From Pseudonocardia kujensis (lineage in GTDB: Bacteria; Actinomycetota; Actinomycetes; Mycobacteriales; Pseudonocardiaceae), in assembly GCF_021283305.1 (NCBI RefSeq), contig NZ_JAJSOK010000033.1, forward strand, positions 1-64,000: a stretch of DNA of 64,000 nucleotides. Reading direction: 5' to 3'. A model generated the notes under the pieces. That model worked only from the letters and a program-made list of their open reading frames with translations. It did not search any database and was not told the origin of the DNA. The stretch's first letter is position 1. Each line of letters opens with the position of its first letter. A program made the position numbers and the translations under genes. This document shows, in pieces, positions 43,754 to 53,154 of this stretch.

Positions 43754-44548
43754 ATGATGCTCGACGGACTTCCCGCCATCGTGACCGGAGCGGGCTCCGG
43801 CATCTGCCGCGCGGCGAGCCTGCGGCTCGCCGCCGAGGGCGCCCCGCTGGCGCTGCTGGACCGCGACGAGGCCGGTCTCGACGAGACGCGACGCCTGGTC
43901 GAGGAGCGGGGCGGCCGGGCCGTCACGCTGCCCGTGGATGTCACCGACGCGGGGGCGGTGGAGAAGGCGATAGCCGAGGCCGTGGACCGTGTCGGCGCGC
44001 CGCGGGTCCTGCTCAATGGTGCGGGCATCGTGATCCGCAAGGGTCTCCTCGCCACCTCGCCCGAGGAGTGGGACCGCGTCATCCGGGTCAACCTCTCCGG
44101 CTACTTCCATGTGCTGCGTGCCGTCGTTCCGCCGATGGCGGCGGCGGGCGGCGGCTCGATTGTCCAGATCGCGTCGTCCTCGGCCCACCTCGGCGGGCAC
44201 GGGTACCCGTCCTACTCCGCGTCCAAGGGCGGGGTGCTCACGCTCTCCCGCATGTTGGCCCACGAGCTCGCGCCGCAGGGAATCCGCATCAACTCGATCA
44301 GCCCGGGGGCAACCATCACCCCGATCAACAGCGGCACCTTCGCCGTCCCCGCGATCCACGACGCCATGGCCGGGGCGATCCCGCTGGCCAGGCTGGGTGC
44401 CCCAGCGGACATCGTCGGCGCGATCGCCTTCCTGGCCGGCCCGGACTCCGCGTACGTCACCGGTATCGACCTCCCCGTCGACGGCGGCCTGATCAGCCGG
44501 ATCACCATGCCCGGCGACAATTCCTACTCCACCTTCTCCGAGAGCTGA
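43754..44548 (+). CDS. Short-chain dehydrogenase
   Basis: The product is 264 aa with VTGAGSGICRAASLR, LLNGAGIV in place of NNAG (first Asn kept), IQIASSSAHLG and YSASKGG. It ends with VTGIDLPVDGGLI. GAGGAG precedes the start; a second ATG follows directly. It is the second gene of the operon, 19 bp after the luciferase-like gene, and is probably a beta-hydroxy or alcohol dehydrogenase in the same pathway. Confidence 0.88.
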   Translation: MMLDGLPAIVTGAGSGICRAASLRLAAEGAPLALLDRDEAGLDETRRLVEERGGRAVTLPVDVTDAGAVEKAIAEAVDRVGAPRVLLNGAGIVIRKGLLATSPEEWDRVIRVNLSGYFHVLRAVVPPMAAAGGGSIVQIASSSAHLGGHGYPSYSASKGGVLTLSRMLAHELAPQGIRINSISPGATITPINSGTFAVPAIHDAMAGAIPLARLGAPADIVGAIAFLAGPDSAYVTGIDLPVDGGLISRITMPGDNSYSTFSES

Positions 44549-44556
44549 GGTCGGCC

Positions 44557-45564
44557 GTGCACGCACTCGTCAAGGCCGCCCCCGGGCCGGGCTCGGTCTC
44601 CGTCGCCGAGCTCGACGACCGCCCACCCGGACCCGGTGAAGTCCGGATCGCGCTGCTCAAGGCCGGGATCTGCCACACCGACATCGCCATGGTCGACGGT
44701 CTGCTCGGCGAGGCGCAGGGCTATCGACCACGCTTCCCCGTCGTACTCGGCCACGAGTTCCTCGGTCGGGTGGTGGTGCTCGGACCGGGCGCGGGTGGTG
44801 TCGAGGTCGGCGACCGGGTCGTCGGCAGCGGGCACCTCACCTGCCGGACCTGCCGCTGGTGCACCGCCGGGCGCTCCCAGCTCTGCGTCGACCGGCGCAC
44901 CATCGGGATCGACGCCGACGGGGTCTATGCCGAGCGGTTCTCGCTGCCGGCGTCGAGCCTCGTCCCCGTCCCCGAGGACGTGTCGGACGACCTGGCGGCA
45001 GTGGCTGAGCCGTTTGCGGTGTCCGCCCGCGCGGTCGACGTCGCGGCGATCCGGCCCGGCGAGAGAGTGGCGGTGATCGGCCCCGGCTCGGTCGGGCAGC
45101 TCACGGTTGCCGCGCTCGCGGGTCACGCTGTCACGGTCGTCGGCAGGCCCGAGGACGAGAGCCAGCTCGAGCGCTGCCGCACCTTCGGCGCCACCCGGAC
45201 CTGCTCGGACCCCGCCGAGGTCGCCGAGCTGGCGGACACCTTCGACGTCGTCCTCGAGACCGCGGGGTCCGGCGCCGCCGTCGGCGTCGGCGTCGGGATG
45301 CTCGCCCCCGGCGGCCGGATCGTCTGCGTCGGTGTGCCGCCGGACGAGACCGTCTTCCGGTCCGCGGATCTCGTGCTCCGCGAGCGCTCCATCATCGGGA
45401 CCCGCAGCTACGACCTGTCCACCTGGCGGACGATCCCCGACCGGCTACGGGCCGCTCCGCAGATTGCCGAGATCGTCAGTCACGTCCTCCCCCTCGACAA
45501 GTTCGCCGAGGGCTGCGAGCTCGTCGCCACCCGTGCGGCCTCGAAGGTGGTGCTCGTCCCGTGA
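44557..45564 (+). CDS. Zinc-dependent alcohol dehydrogenase-like protein
   Basis: The product is 335 aa from a GTG. Catalytic zinc ligands are seen in AGICHTDIAMVDG and VLGHEFLG. CRTCRWCTAGRSQLC is the structural-zinc lobe. VAVIGPGSVGQLT is the NAD(P)-binding turn. It resembles sorbitol/threonine-dehydrogenase-like members. It follows the SDR gene by 8 bp and overlaps the flavoprotein gene (GTGA). Confidence 0.9.
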   Translation: MHALVKAAPGPGSVSVAELDDRPPGPGEVRIALLKAGICHTDIAMVDGLLGEAQGYRPRFPVVLGHEFLGRVVVLGPGAGGVEVGDRVVGSGHLTCRTCRWCTAGRSQLCVDRRTIGIDADGVYAERFSLPASSLVPVPEDVSDDLAAVAEPFAVSARAVDVAAIRPGERVAVIGPGSVGQLTVAALAGHAVTVVGRPEDESQLERCRTFGATRTCSDPAEVAELADTFDVVLETAGSGAAVGVGVGMLAPGGRIVCVGVPPDETVFRSADLVLRERSIIGTRSYDLSTWRTIPDRLRAAPQIAEIVSHVLPLDKFAEGCELVATRAASKVVLVP

Positions 45565-46991
45565 GCGTGGACGTTCTGGTCGTGGGCGGAGGCATCGCCG
45601 GACTGACGGCCGCCATCACCGCGGCGGAAGCGGGCGCACAGGTCCGGCTCGTCGACGCCGCCGAGCGCGCCGACCGCGGCGGGAACACCCGGTGGAGCAT
45701 CGGAATATCCCGCGTCGCGCACAGCGACCGCGCGGAGCTGGAGAAACTGCTGGACGCGGGCATGTCGTTCGGCGAGGTCGACGTGCCCTCCTATCCCGCC
45801 GACCGGTTTCACGCCGATCTCGTGCGGGTCAGTCGGGGCGACGGTAACCGGACCCTGCAGCGCCTGGTCGCCGACGGCTCGTTACCCCTCGCCCGCTGGT
45901 TGCGGGATCACGGCGTCCGATGGAAGCCGGCGCCGTTCCGGTTCGGCCGGGCGGCCCCCGACCGCGAGCCGGGCCTGGCCCCGGGAGCCGAACTGATGGT
46001 CCGCGGCGGCGGGGCGGCGCTGGTCGACGCCCTTCTCGACGCCGCGCACACGGCGGGTGTCGAGGTGCGGTTCGGCATCCGCGTACGGGCCCTGTGCACA
46101 GCCGGGGTCGAGCTCGCGGACGGCACTCGGCTCACCGCCGACGCCGCCGTCCTGGCCTGCGGCGGGATCGAGGGCAGCCGTGCGATGCGGGCGCGCTACC
46201 TCGGCCCCGGCTGGGACCTTGTCCGCATCCGGGGCACCCGGCACAACACCGGCGCACTGCTCGAGGCCGCCCTTGCCGCCGGCGCGGCGCCGGCCGGGCA
46301 CTGGAGCGGTGTACACGCCGTCGCGTCCGACCCACACGGCCCGCCCTACGGCGATCCCGTGATCGGTGACGTGCACGGCCGCTACTCCTACCCCTACGGC
46401 ATCACCGTGGACGCCCGCGGCGAGCGGTTCCTCGACGAGGGCGCGGACGAGAAGAACCTGACCTACGCCACGATCGGCCCGGCCATCCACGCCCGGGGCG
46501 GGACCGCTTACCAGGTCTTCGACGCCTCCGGCACAGAGCTCCTCGAGCCGCGCTACGCCCAGTCGACCCCGGTCGTCGCCGACACCGTCGAGAAGCTCGC
46601 GCACGCGCTCGGACTGCCACGGCTGGTGGAGACGGTGCGAGCCTTCAACACTGCTTGCCCCGACGGCGAATTCGATCCCGCAGACCTCGACGGCCTCGCC
46701 GCGCAGCCACCCGGCCAACCGCCGAAGTCCAACTGGGCCGTCCCGCTGACCAGGCCACCCTTCCGCGCCTACCGGGTCACCCCGGCCGTGACCTTCGCCT
46801 TCGCCGGGCTGGCGATCGACGCCGACGCGCAGGTGCGGGACGAGGTCGGCCGCCCGCTGCCCGGTCTCCTCGCCTGCGGGGACGCCGTCGGCGGGATCGC
46901 AGTGCACAACCTGCCCGCGGGAACCGGGATGATCGCAGCCGGGGTGCTCGGCCGGATCGCGGGCGCCACCGCAGCGAGGAGGACCCCGTGA
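45561..46991 (+). CDS. FAD-dependent fumarate-reductase/TcuA-like flavoprotein
   Basis: The product is 476 aa from a GTG. VLVVGGGIAGLTAAI binds FAD, GGNTRWSIG is the second FAD contact, and GITVDARGERFLDEG and AVHNLPAGTGMIAAGVLG are typical of the succinate-dehydrogenase/3-ketosteroid-dehydrogenase-like flavoproteins. Members such as TcuA oxidise tricarballylate; others reduce enoates. It has no flavocytochrome or Fe-S partner nearby. It probably introduces or removes a C=C next to a carbonyl. Confidence 0.87.
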   Translation: MSVDVLVVGGGIAGLTAAITAAEAGAQVRLVDAAERADRGGNTRWSIGISRVAHSDRAELEKLLDAGMSFGEVDVPSYPADRFHADLVRVSRGDGNRTLQRLVADGSLPLARWLRDHGVRWKPAPFRFGRAAPDREPGLAPGAELMVRGGGAALVDALLDAAHTAGVEVRFGIRVRALCTAGVELADGTRLTADAAVLACGGIEGSRAMRARYLGPGWDLVRIRGTRHNTGALLEAALAAGAAPAGHWSGVHAVASDPHGPPYGDPVIGDVHGRYSYPYGITVDARGERFLDEGADEKNLTYATIGPAIHARGGTAYQVFDASGTELLEPRYAQSTPVVADTVEKLAHALGLPRLVETVRAFNTACPDGEFDPADLDGLAAQPPGQPPKSNWAVPLTRPPFRAYRVTPAVTFAFAGLAIDADAQVRDEVGRPLPGLLACGDAVGGIAVHNLPAGTGMIAAGVLGRIAGATAARRTP

Positions 46992-47803
46992 AACTGCCGC
47001 TGGCAGGAGCGACCGCATCCTGGATGCACCACGAGCCGCTCGACCACGCCCTGGACACGATCGCGGCCAACGGCCTGCGCCACGTCGAGTTCTTCACGTC
47101 CGCACCCCACCTGCAGGCCACGGCGCTCGACGCGAACGCCCGACGTGGGCTGCGTCGCCGGCTCGACGAGCTGGGCCTCGAGCCACTGTCCGTCAACCCG
47201 AGCGGGCTGGACGTCAACCCGATCTCACCGCACAGCGACGTCCGCGCGCTCGCCGAGCGGATCATCGGAGCGGAGATCGGCCTTGCCGCCGACCTCGGTG
47301 CCCCGTTCGTGGTGGTCACGACCGGGCGGCTGCACGCGCTGGCGCCACTTCCCCGATCCGAGGCGCTCGAACTCATCACGGACGCCTACGGAAGGCTCGC
47401 CGAACGAGCCGCACACGCCGGCGTCGTACTGCTGGTGGAGACCCTCCCCTACGGCTTCCTGGCCCGCAGCGAGGAGATCCGTGACCTGGTGCGCGCGATC
47501 GACTCGCCCGGACTGGCCATGGTCTACGACGTCGCCAACGTCCTGGCGTTCGAGGACCCGTGCGCGGGACTGCGCGCGGCCAAGGACGAGCTGCGGCTCG
47601 TGCACGTGAGCGACAGCGGCCGGGAGAAATGGGCGCACACCTCTCCGGGCCGGGGGGAGATCAACTTCGCCGCCGTCGCGGGCACCCTGCACGAGATCGG
47701 GTATAACGGCACGACCGTCTACGAGCTGCTGGACGGTGAGCACCCCACCCCCCGCTACGGCGCCGACGTGGCGGCGCTGGTGAGCGCCGGCTGGTCGCTG
47801 TGA
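46988..47803 (+). CDS. Sugar-phosphate isomerase/epimerase-like (xylose-isomerase-like TIM barrel)
   Basis: The product is 271 aa from a GTG overlapping the previous stop. VLLVETLPYGF, VYDVANVLAFED, HVSDSGREKWAH and TVYELL supply the Glu, Asp, His and Glu positions of the metal site of the AP-endonuclease-2/xylose-isomerase-like barrel. Relatives include hydroxypyruvate isomerase and dehydroshikimate dehydratase. In this operon it could isomerise or dehydrate a keto acid. The substrate is unknown. Confidence 0.85.
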   Translation: MKLPLAGATASWMHHEPLDHALDTIAANGLRHVEFFTSAPHLQATALDANARRGLRRRLDELGLEPLSVNPSGLDVNPISPHSDVRALAERIIGAEIGLAADLGAPFVVVTTGRLHALAPLPRSEALELITDAYGRLAERAAHAGVVLLVETLPYGFLARSEEIRDLVRAIDSPGLAMVYDVANVLAFEDPCAGLRAAKDELRLVHVSDSGREKWAHTSPGRGEINFAAVAGTLHEIGYNGTTVYELLDGEHPTPRYGADVAALVSAGWSL

Positions 47804-47853
47804 ACGGCAAGGGTAGGCTTCGGGCACTGAGCAACCGGCAGAGCGAGGGGGTC

Positions 47854-48678
47854 ATGGCCGAGGGGGACGGCGAGTCGTCGAAGGAGTCCTCGGGCAGGCT
47901 GGGCGCACTGCGGCACGGGCTCGCGGTCTTCGACATGTTCGATGTCGACCGTCAGACGGTCACCGTCGCAGAGATCGCGCGCCACCTCGGCCTGCACAAG
48001 TCCACCGCGTCCCGCATCGCGTCCAACCTGGTCCTCAGCGGCTATCTGCTGCCCGCGAGCTCCGGCTCGGGCTACCGGCTGAGCGGGAAGCTCACCCGGC
48101 TCGGCGCGATCGCCGCCGCCGACACCAACTTGACCACGGTGTCGATGGAACACATGCAGGCACTCGTCGAGGACACCGGCGAGACCTGCCATGTCGGCGT
48201 GCTGGAGGGACACGAGGCGGTGACCGTCGCCCTCGTTGACGGCTCCTACTCGGTGCGCCTGCACTCCTGGGTCGGCAAGCGCAGCGACGCGCACTCCACC
48301 GCGATGGGCAAGACCCTGCTCGCGGGCCTGTCCGACGCGACGATCGACATGCTGTACCCGAAGAAGACGCTTCCGCAGCCCACCGCACACACGCTCGGCA
48401 CGGTCGCCGACCTCAAAGAACAGCTGTCGAAGGTCCGCGAGCACGGATTTGCCCTCGACAACGAGGAACTCGAACCCGGCCTCCGCTGCGTCGCCGCACC
48501 GATCACCGACCACGACCGCCGGGTCGTGGCCGCGCTGACCATCGCCGGCGCATCGTCCCGGCTGACCATGGCCCGAATCGACGAGTACGTGGCGAAGGTG
48601 AAGGCCTCCGCCCGCCGGATCAGCACCGCTCTCGGTGCCCCGGACGACGACTTCCGAATCACCGAGAGCGCAGGCTGA
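47854..48678 (+). CDS. IclR-family transcriptional regulator
   Basis: The product is 274 aa from the ATG at 47854, which has GCGAGGGGG upstream. A GTG at 47800 overlapping the previous stop is the alternative and would add 18 residues. The winged HTH is VTVAEIARHLGLHKSTASRI. The effector domain has GETCHVGVLEG, a DAHSTAMGKTLLAG block and LRCVAAPI. It is the last gene of the luciferase-like operon and converges on the alcohol dehydrogenase gene, so it probably controls one or both of the flanking divergent promoters. Confidence 0.9.
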   Translation: MAEGDGESSKESSGRLGALRHGLAVFDMFDVDRQTVTVAEIARHLGLHKSTASRIASNLVLSGYLLPASSGSGYRLSGKLTRLGAIAAADTNLTTVSMEHMQALVEDTGETCHVGVLEGHEAVTVALVDGSYSVRLHSWVGKRSDAHSTAMGKTLLAGLSDATIDMLYPKKTLPQPTAHTLGTVADLKEQLSKVREHGFALDNEELEPGLRCVAAPITDHDRRVVAALTIAGASSRLTMARIDEYVAKVKASARRISTALGAPDDDFRITESAG

Positions 48679-48690
48679 CCCGGACGGACG

Positions 48691-49800
48691 TCAGAGGGTG
48701 AGGACTCCGCGGATGCTCCGCCCCTGGACCTGGTCGTCGTAGCCCTGGTTGACCTCGTCCAGCTTGTACCGGTGGCTGACCAGCTCCTCGAGCTGCAGTT
48801 TGCCGCTGCGGTGGAGGTCGAGCAGTCGGGGGATGTCGCGCCGCGGGTTGGCCGACCCGAAGCACGAACCCCGGACCTGCTTCTCCATCACCGTCAGGTC
48901 GAGGGCGTTCATCGTGACCTGTTGGTCACCGGCCTCGTGCAGGTTCGTGACGACGACCTTGCCCCGCTTGCCCGCCAGCCCGAGCGAGATCGCGATGTCG
49001 GCGCCCTCACCCTCACTCTTCGTGTTGATGACGACGTCGGCGAGGCGGCCACGCGTCAGCTCCTGGAGCAAGGCGAAGCCCTCGGTCGCGTCCGAGGCGG
49101 TGTGCGTCGCCCCGAACCCGATCGCCTTCTCCCGCTTCAGGGCGACGGGGTCGATCGCCAGGATCCGCTCGGCTCCGGCCAGGGCCGCGCCCTGGATCGC
49201 GTTCATCCCGATTCCACCGGCGCCGACCACGACCACGGTGTCCCCCGCGACGACGCCCCCGGTGTTCACCGCCGCACCCCAGCCGGTGACCACCCCGCAG
49301 GCCAGCAGGCAGGCGAGTTCGAGCGGGAGATCGGGGTCGACCGGCACACAGTGGGCCTCGTTGACGGTCGTGTGCTCGGCGAAGGTACCGACCATGCAAG
49401 CCACCCGCAGGTCGACTCCCCGGGCGTGGTGGCGGGCGGTGTGGTCGGTGACCTGGTAGCCGTCGGCCATGTACATCCCCAGGTCGCAAAGGTTCTGCGC
49501 ACCGGTCGAGCAGGATGGACAGCGACCGCAGGCCGGGATGAACGCCAGCACGACGTGATCACCGGGGGCCACGGTCGTGACGCCCGGTCCGACCTCTTCG
49601 ACCACCCCGGCACCCTCGTGGCCGCCGATCATCGGCAGCTCCCAGGGCATGTGCCCGTTGCGGATGTGCTCGTCGGAGTGGCAGAGGCCTGAGGCCACGA
49701 GACGCACGAGCACCTCGCCGGCCTTCGGCGGGTCGAGCTCGATCTCCTCGACGCTCCACGGGGTGTTCCGTTCCCAGCAGATGGCAGCTCTGGTCAGCAC
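48691..49800 (-). CDS. NDMA-dependent (mycofactocin-type) zinc alcohol dehydrogenase
   Basis: The product is 369 aa from a GTG with GGGAGA upstream. SGLCHSDEHIRNG and GGHEGAGVV supply catalytic zinc ligands, CGRCPSCSTGAQNLC the structural site, and VVVVGAGGIGMNAIQGA the cofactor turn. MYMADGYQVTDHTARHH is typical of the N,N-dimethyl-4-nitrosoaniline-dependent branch, whose NAD(H) does not leave the enzyme. The divergent neighbour at 50063 is an aldehyde dehydrogenase, so the two may oxidise an alcohol to an acid together. Confidence 0.88.
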   Translation of the reverse strand: MLTRAAICWERNTPWSVEEIELDPPKAGEVLVRLVASGLCHSDEHIRNGHMPWELPMIGGHEGAGVVEEVGPGVTTVAPGDHVVLAFIPACGRCPSCSTGAQNLCDLGMYMADGYQVTDHTARHHARGVDLRVACMVGTFAEHTTVNEAHCVPVDPDLPLELACLLACGVVTGWGAAVNTGGVVAGDTVVVVGAGGIGMNAIQGAALAGAERILAIDPVALKREKAIGFGATHTASDATEGFALLQELTRGRLADVVINTKSEGEGADIAISLGLAGKRGKVVVTNLHEAGDQQVTMNALDLTVMEKQVRGSCFGSANPRRDIPRLLDLHRSGKLQLEELVSHRYKLDEVNQGYDDQVQGRSIRGVLTL

Positions 49801-49867
49801 AGAAGGTCTCCCTCGATCGATGGGGTGTGGACGTGCCCGCGAGCCTCTTCAGCGGGCGACCGCGCTT

Positions 49868-49900
49868 GCATGTGGCGCATCGCGTTGCATATGGTGCGTC
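49868..49900. repeat. Direct repeat in the divergent ADH/ALDH promoter region
   Basis: GCATGTGGCGCATC (49868-49881) and GCATATGGTGCGTC (49887-49900) are direct repeats with 11 of 14 matching positions, 19 bp apart. They lie between the two divergent start codons and probably mark an operator. The remaining intergenic bases (49801-50062) contain no gene. Confidence 0.5.
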
Positions 49901-50062
49901 TCACACACGGCGATGTCAACTCGCCCGCGCAGTTCGACCGCGACGATCCCTGCACCATTCCGACGCGGGCGACGAATCAACGAGAGCCAGCTCGGCGTCG
50001 CTCATTCTTCACCATGTCGAGCGACTCTGTCCAGAAGTCCGAACGATCACAGGAGCATTCCG

Positions 50063-51568
50063 ATGACAGATCGCGATCCACGCACCACCATCGTCCTGGA
50101 GCACGCGCGGGAATTCTATGTCGACGGTAAATGGACGACGCCCGCGGATCCGGGCCGGACCATCGAGGTGCTGGACTCCACCACCGAGGAGCCATTCCTG
50201 CGGGTCGCGGAGGCGACGGAGGAGGACATCTCGGCTGCCGTCGCCGCGGCTCGCCGAGCGTTCGACGACGGCCCGTGGCCACGGATGGCCCCTTCGGAGC
50301 GGGCCGGCTACATTCGCGCGTTCGCCCAGGGCATCCGGGACCGAGCGGAGCTGTTCAGCGAGATCTGGACGAGAGAGTCGGGTGTCCTCCACAGCACGTC
50401 CGAAGCGGGCTTCGAGTTCGTCCCGGCGATCTACGACCGGTACGCCGACCTCGCCGAGTCCTTCACCTTCGACGAGCCGGCCGAGATCACGCAGGGCAAG
50501 GGACGGTTCGCCCTGCTGCGCCGCGAACCGGTGGGCGTCGTCGGCGCGGTCGCCCCGTGGAACGCCCCCGTCCTGCTCGCCGCGATCAAGCTGGGGCCGG
50601 CGTTCGCGGCAGGCTGCACGGTCGTGGTGAAGGGCTCCCCCGAGGCGCCCGGCAACGTCAACCTGATGGCGGAGGTCGCCGACTCGATCGGGCTTCCGCC
50701 GGGGGTGCTGAACGTCGTCACCGCGGATCGCGAGGCCTCGGAGGCGCTCGTCCGGGACCCGCGGGTCGACAAGATCGCTTTCACCGGCTCGACCGCCACG
50801 GGACGGCGCATCGCCGCACTCTGCGGCGAGCGCATCGCCCGCTACACCCTAGAGCTCGGCGGCAAGAGCGCCGCGCTGGTCCTGGACGACTTCGACATTG
50901 ATGAGGCTGCGCGGATCCTGAGCCGGGAGGAGTGCTTCCTCTCCGGCCAGGTGTGCTCGTCGCTGACCAGGATCATCGTTTCTCGTGATCGCCACGATGA
51001 CCTCGTCGACGCCCTCACGTCGACGTTCTCCCAGGTCAAGGTCGGCGACCCGTTCGATGCAGACACCGAGATGGGCCCGCTGATCTCCGACCGCCAGCGC
51101 ACCCGCGCCCTCGGCCTGATCGAACGTGGTCGCGCCGAAGGGGCGATCCTGACGACCGGCGGCGGCACACCGGAACACCTCGACCGCGGCTGGTTCATGG
51201 AACCCACTGTGTTCGCCAGGGTCGACAACGACTCCGTCCTGGCCCGCGAGGAGATCTTCGGCCCCGTCCTGTCCGTCCTGCCCGCCGACGGCGAGGAGGA
51301 CGCGATCCGGATCGCCAACGACTCGATCTACGGGCTGAACGCCAGCGTGTTCACCGAGGATCTGGACAAGGCGCACGACGTGCTGCGTCGCATGCGCGCG
51401 GGTACGGCGGGCCACAACGACCACCACACCGACCTCGGCATCGCCTTCGGCGGCTACAAGCAGTCCGGCCTCGGCCGGGAGGGGGGCCGCGAGGGACTCC
51501 TGCCGTACCTGGAGACGAAGACCCTGATCCTGCAGGGCAGACCGACCGCCTTCGACACCGAAGCCTGA
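50063..51568 (+). CDS. Aldehyde dehydrogenase
   Basis: The product is 501 aa. VAPWNAPVLLA (Asn), FTGSTATGRRI (cofactor turn), LELGGKSAAL (Glu) and SGQVCSSLTRI (catalytic Cys) are present, and IFGPVLSVLP and IAFGGYKQSGLGREGG near the end. AGGAG lies 8 bases before the ATG. It is divergent from the NDMA-type alcohol dehydrogenase and probably oxidises its product. A strong hairpin follows at 51586-51633. Confidence 0.93.
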   Translation: MTDRDPRTTIVLEHAREFYVDGKWTTPADPGRTIEVLDSTTEEPFLRVAEATEEDISAAVAAARRAFDDGPWPRMAPSERAGYIRAFAQGIRDRAELFSEIWTRESGVLHSTSEAGFEFVPAIYDRYADLAESFTFDEPAEITQGKGRFALLRREPVGVVGAVAPWNAPVLLAAIKLGPAFAAGCTVVVKGSPEAPGNVNLMAEVADSIGLPPGVLNVVTADREASEALVRDPRVDKIAFTGSTATGRRIAALCGERIARYTLELGGKSAALVLDDFDIDEAARILSREECFLSGQVCSSLTRIIVSRDRHDDLVDALTSTFSQVKVGDPFDADTEMGPLISDRQRTRALGLIERGRAEGAILTTGGGTPEHLDRGWFMEPTVFARVDNDSVLAREEIFGPVLSVLPADGEEDAIRIANDSIYGLNASVFTEDLDKAHDVLRRMRAGTAGHNDHHTDLGIAFGGYKQSGLGREGGREGLLPYLETKTLILQGRPTAFDTEA

Positions 51569-51585
51569 GCAGGCGATCGCGGAAC

Positions 51586-51633
51586 CGACGGGGCCGGAGG
51601 TGGGCGGACGGTCCGCCGCCACCGGCCCCGTCG
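51586..51633 (+). terminator. Hairpin terminator after the aldehyde dehydrogenase gene
   Basis: CGACGGGGCCGG (51586-51597) pairs perfectly with CCGGCCCCGTCG (51622-51633). The inner GCGGAC-G-GTCCGC extends the cruciform. It starts 17 bp after the stop at 51568. No T-run follows. Confidence 0.6.
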
Positions 51634-51690
51634 TCGGCGGGTTGACCGTGTTGCCACCCGGGCTTACGCTGACACAGTCGCGAATCCCTC

Positions 51691-51704
51691 TTCGTATATA
51701 GGAA
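51691..51704. promoter_or_regulatory. IclR-type operator box upstream of the MFS/lactonase/monooxygenase operon
   Basis: TTCGTATATAGGAA, an AT-rich near-palindrome standing out from 70 % GC surroundings, lies 61 bp before the start at 51765. Closely matching boxes are at 57893-57906 (TTCGTATATACGGA) and 57980-57993 (TTCTCATATAGGAA). The IclR gene at 57134-57871 is the likely source of the binding protein. Confidence 0.6.
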
Positions 51705-51764
51705 TCGACCGACAGGCGGACCCCCGCCACCCCCCTTCAAGCGATGGAGCTGGAGGAAGACCCG

Positions 51765-53132
51765 ATGGACGACACGTCACCGACGGCGAGCCTCGATGCG
51801 GTCCCGGAGGACAGACCGCCACGCGATCGCGCGGACACAGCCGCGGATCGCGCGGCGCCCGATTCGAGAACGGTGCGCCGAGCCACTTTCTCCGGTGCCG
51901 CGGGTTTCTTCATGGAAACCTACGACTTCGGCATCTATGGCCTGCTCGCCGCCTATCTCGCGGTGGAGTTCTTCGCGTCCACGAATTCCACGGCCTCGCT
52001 GCTGATCACCTGGGCCGTTTTCGCCATCCCATTCGCTATTCGCCCGCTCGGGGGGCTCGTCCTGGGAGCGATCGGCGATCGCGTGGGCCGCAAGAAGGTG
52101 ATGCTGTTCAGCATCGCCGCCATCGCGCTGGCGACAGCGGCGATCGGCGTCATCCCCTCGGCGGCGACGATCGGGATCGCCGCCCCGCTCGCCGTCCTCG
52201 CCGCCCGTGTGCTCCAGGGGTTCGTCTACGGCGGAGAGACGGCCAACGCGATCACCTTCGTCGGGGAGTGGACGCCCGCGCGACGGCGGGCGAGCAGGCT
52301 CGCGTGGGTCCAGTGCGGCTCGTCCGCGGGCCAGGTGTTCGGTTCCGTGCTGGCCTTCGCGCTCAGCGCGAGCCTCGGGCCGGCGCTGATGCAGGCCTGG
52401 GGCTGGCGCATCCTCTTCGTGGTCGCCCTCCCCCTCGCCGCCGTCGGCATCTACATCCGGTTCAAGATCGACGAGACGCCCGCCTTCCGCGCTCTGCAGG
52501 CCGAGGGGACCGTCTCGGCCAACCCGGTCAGGTCGACGTTCTCCGACCCCGCAACCAGGACGGCGATGGCGCAGTGCTTCCTGCTCGGCGCCCTGTTCGC
52601 CGCCGGCTTCTACACCATCTACATCCAACTGCCCGCCTACCTCGTCCGTGAGGTCGGGTTCAGCGGCTCCGAGGGTCTGCTGCTCACACTCGTCGGGCTG
52701 GTGTTCCTCCTCATCTGCACGCCGATCTGGGGCTACGCCGCGGACCGCTTCGGGCGGCGGGGGCTCGGACTGTGGTCGAGCGTCGTCGTCGCCTGCATGG
52801 TCGTCCCCTGCTTCATGCTGATCAGCGGCCACGGCGGCCTCGGGATCGCGCTGACCGGGATTCTCCTGCTCACCCTCGTCTACTCGGCACAGAACGCGCT
52901 GGCCCTCGGGACGATCTTCGAGGTCCTGACCACGCGTACGCGCAGCACGGCGTTCTCCATCTCCTGGGGTGTCTGCGCTGCCCTCTTCGGCGGCGCCGCA
53001 CCCTTCGTGAGCACCGCCCTTGTGGCCGCGACCGGCTGGGCCGCCGCGCCCGCGCTCATCGTCGTGGTCGCCGCGGCCTGCTCGGCGGCCGGCTACCTCT
53101 GGTTCCGCGAGCGCCCGGTGCTCGCAACCTGA
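51765..53132 (+). CDS. MFS transporter (MHS type), paralog of the one at 41350
   Basis: The product is 455 aa from the ATG at 51765, preceded by GGAGG 9 bases upstream; an in-frame ATG at 51744 is the alternative. FMETYDFGIYGLLAAYL, GDRVGRKKVMLFSI and QGFVYGGETANAITF are shared nearly word for word with the transporter at 41350-42702, so the two arose by duplication. It leads the operon that contains the lactonase, monooxygenase, cupin and SDR genes. Confidence 0.9.
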   Translation: MDDTSPTASLDAVPEDRPPRDRADTAADRAAPDSRTVRRATFSGAAGFFMETYDFGIYGLLAAYLAVEFFASTNSTASLLITWAVFAIPFAIRPLGGLVLGAIGDRVGRKKVMLFSIAAIALATAAIGVIPSAATIGIAAPLAVLAARVLQGFVYGGETANAITFVGEWTPARRRASRLAWVQCGSSAGQVFGSVLAFALSASLGPALMQAWGWRILFVVALPLAAVGIYIRFKIDETPAFRALQAEGTVSANPVRSTFSDPATRTAMAQCFLLGALFAAGFYTIYIQLPAYLVREVGFSGSEGLLLTLVGLVFLLICTPIWGYAADRFGRRGLGLWSSVVVACMVVPCFMLISGHGGLGIALTGILLLTLVYSAQNALALGTIFEVLTTRTRSTAFSISWGVCAALFGGAAPFVSTALVAATGWAAAPALIVVVAAACSAAGYLWFRERPVLAT

Positions 53133-53154
53133 CCCCTTTCGGAGGCTTGTACAG

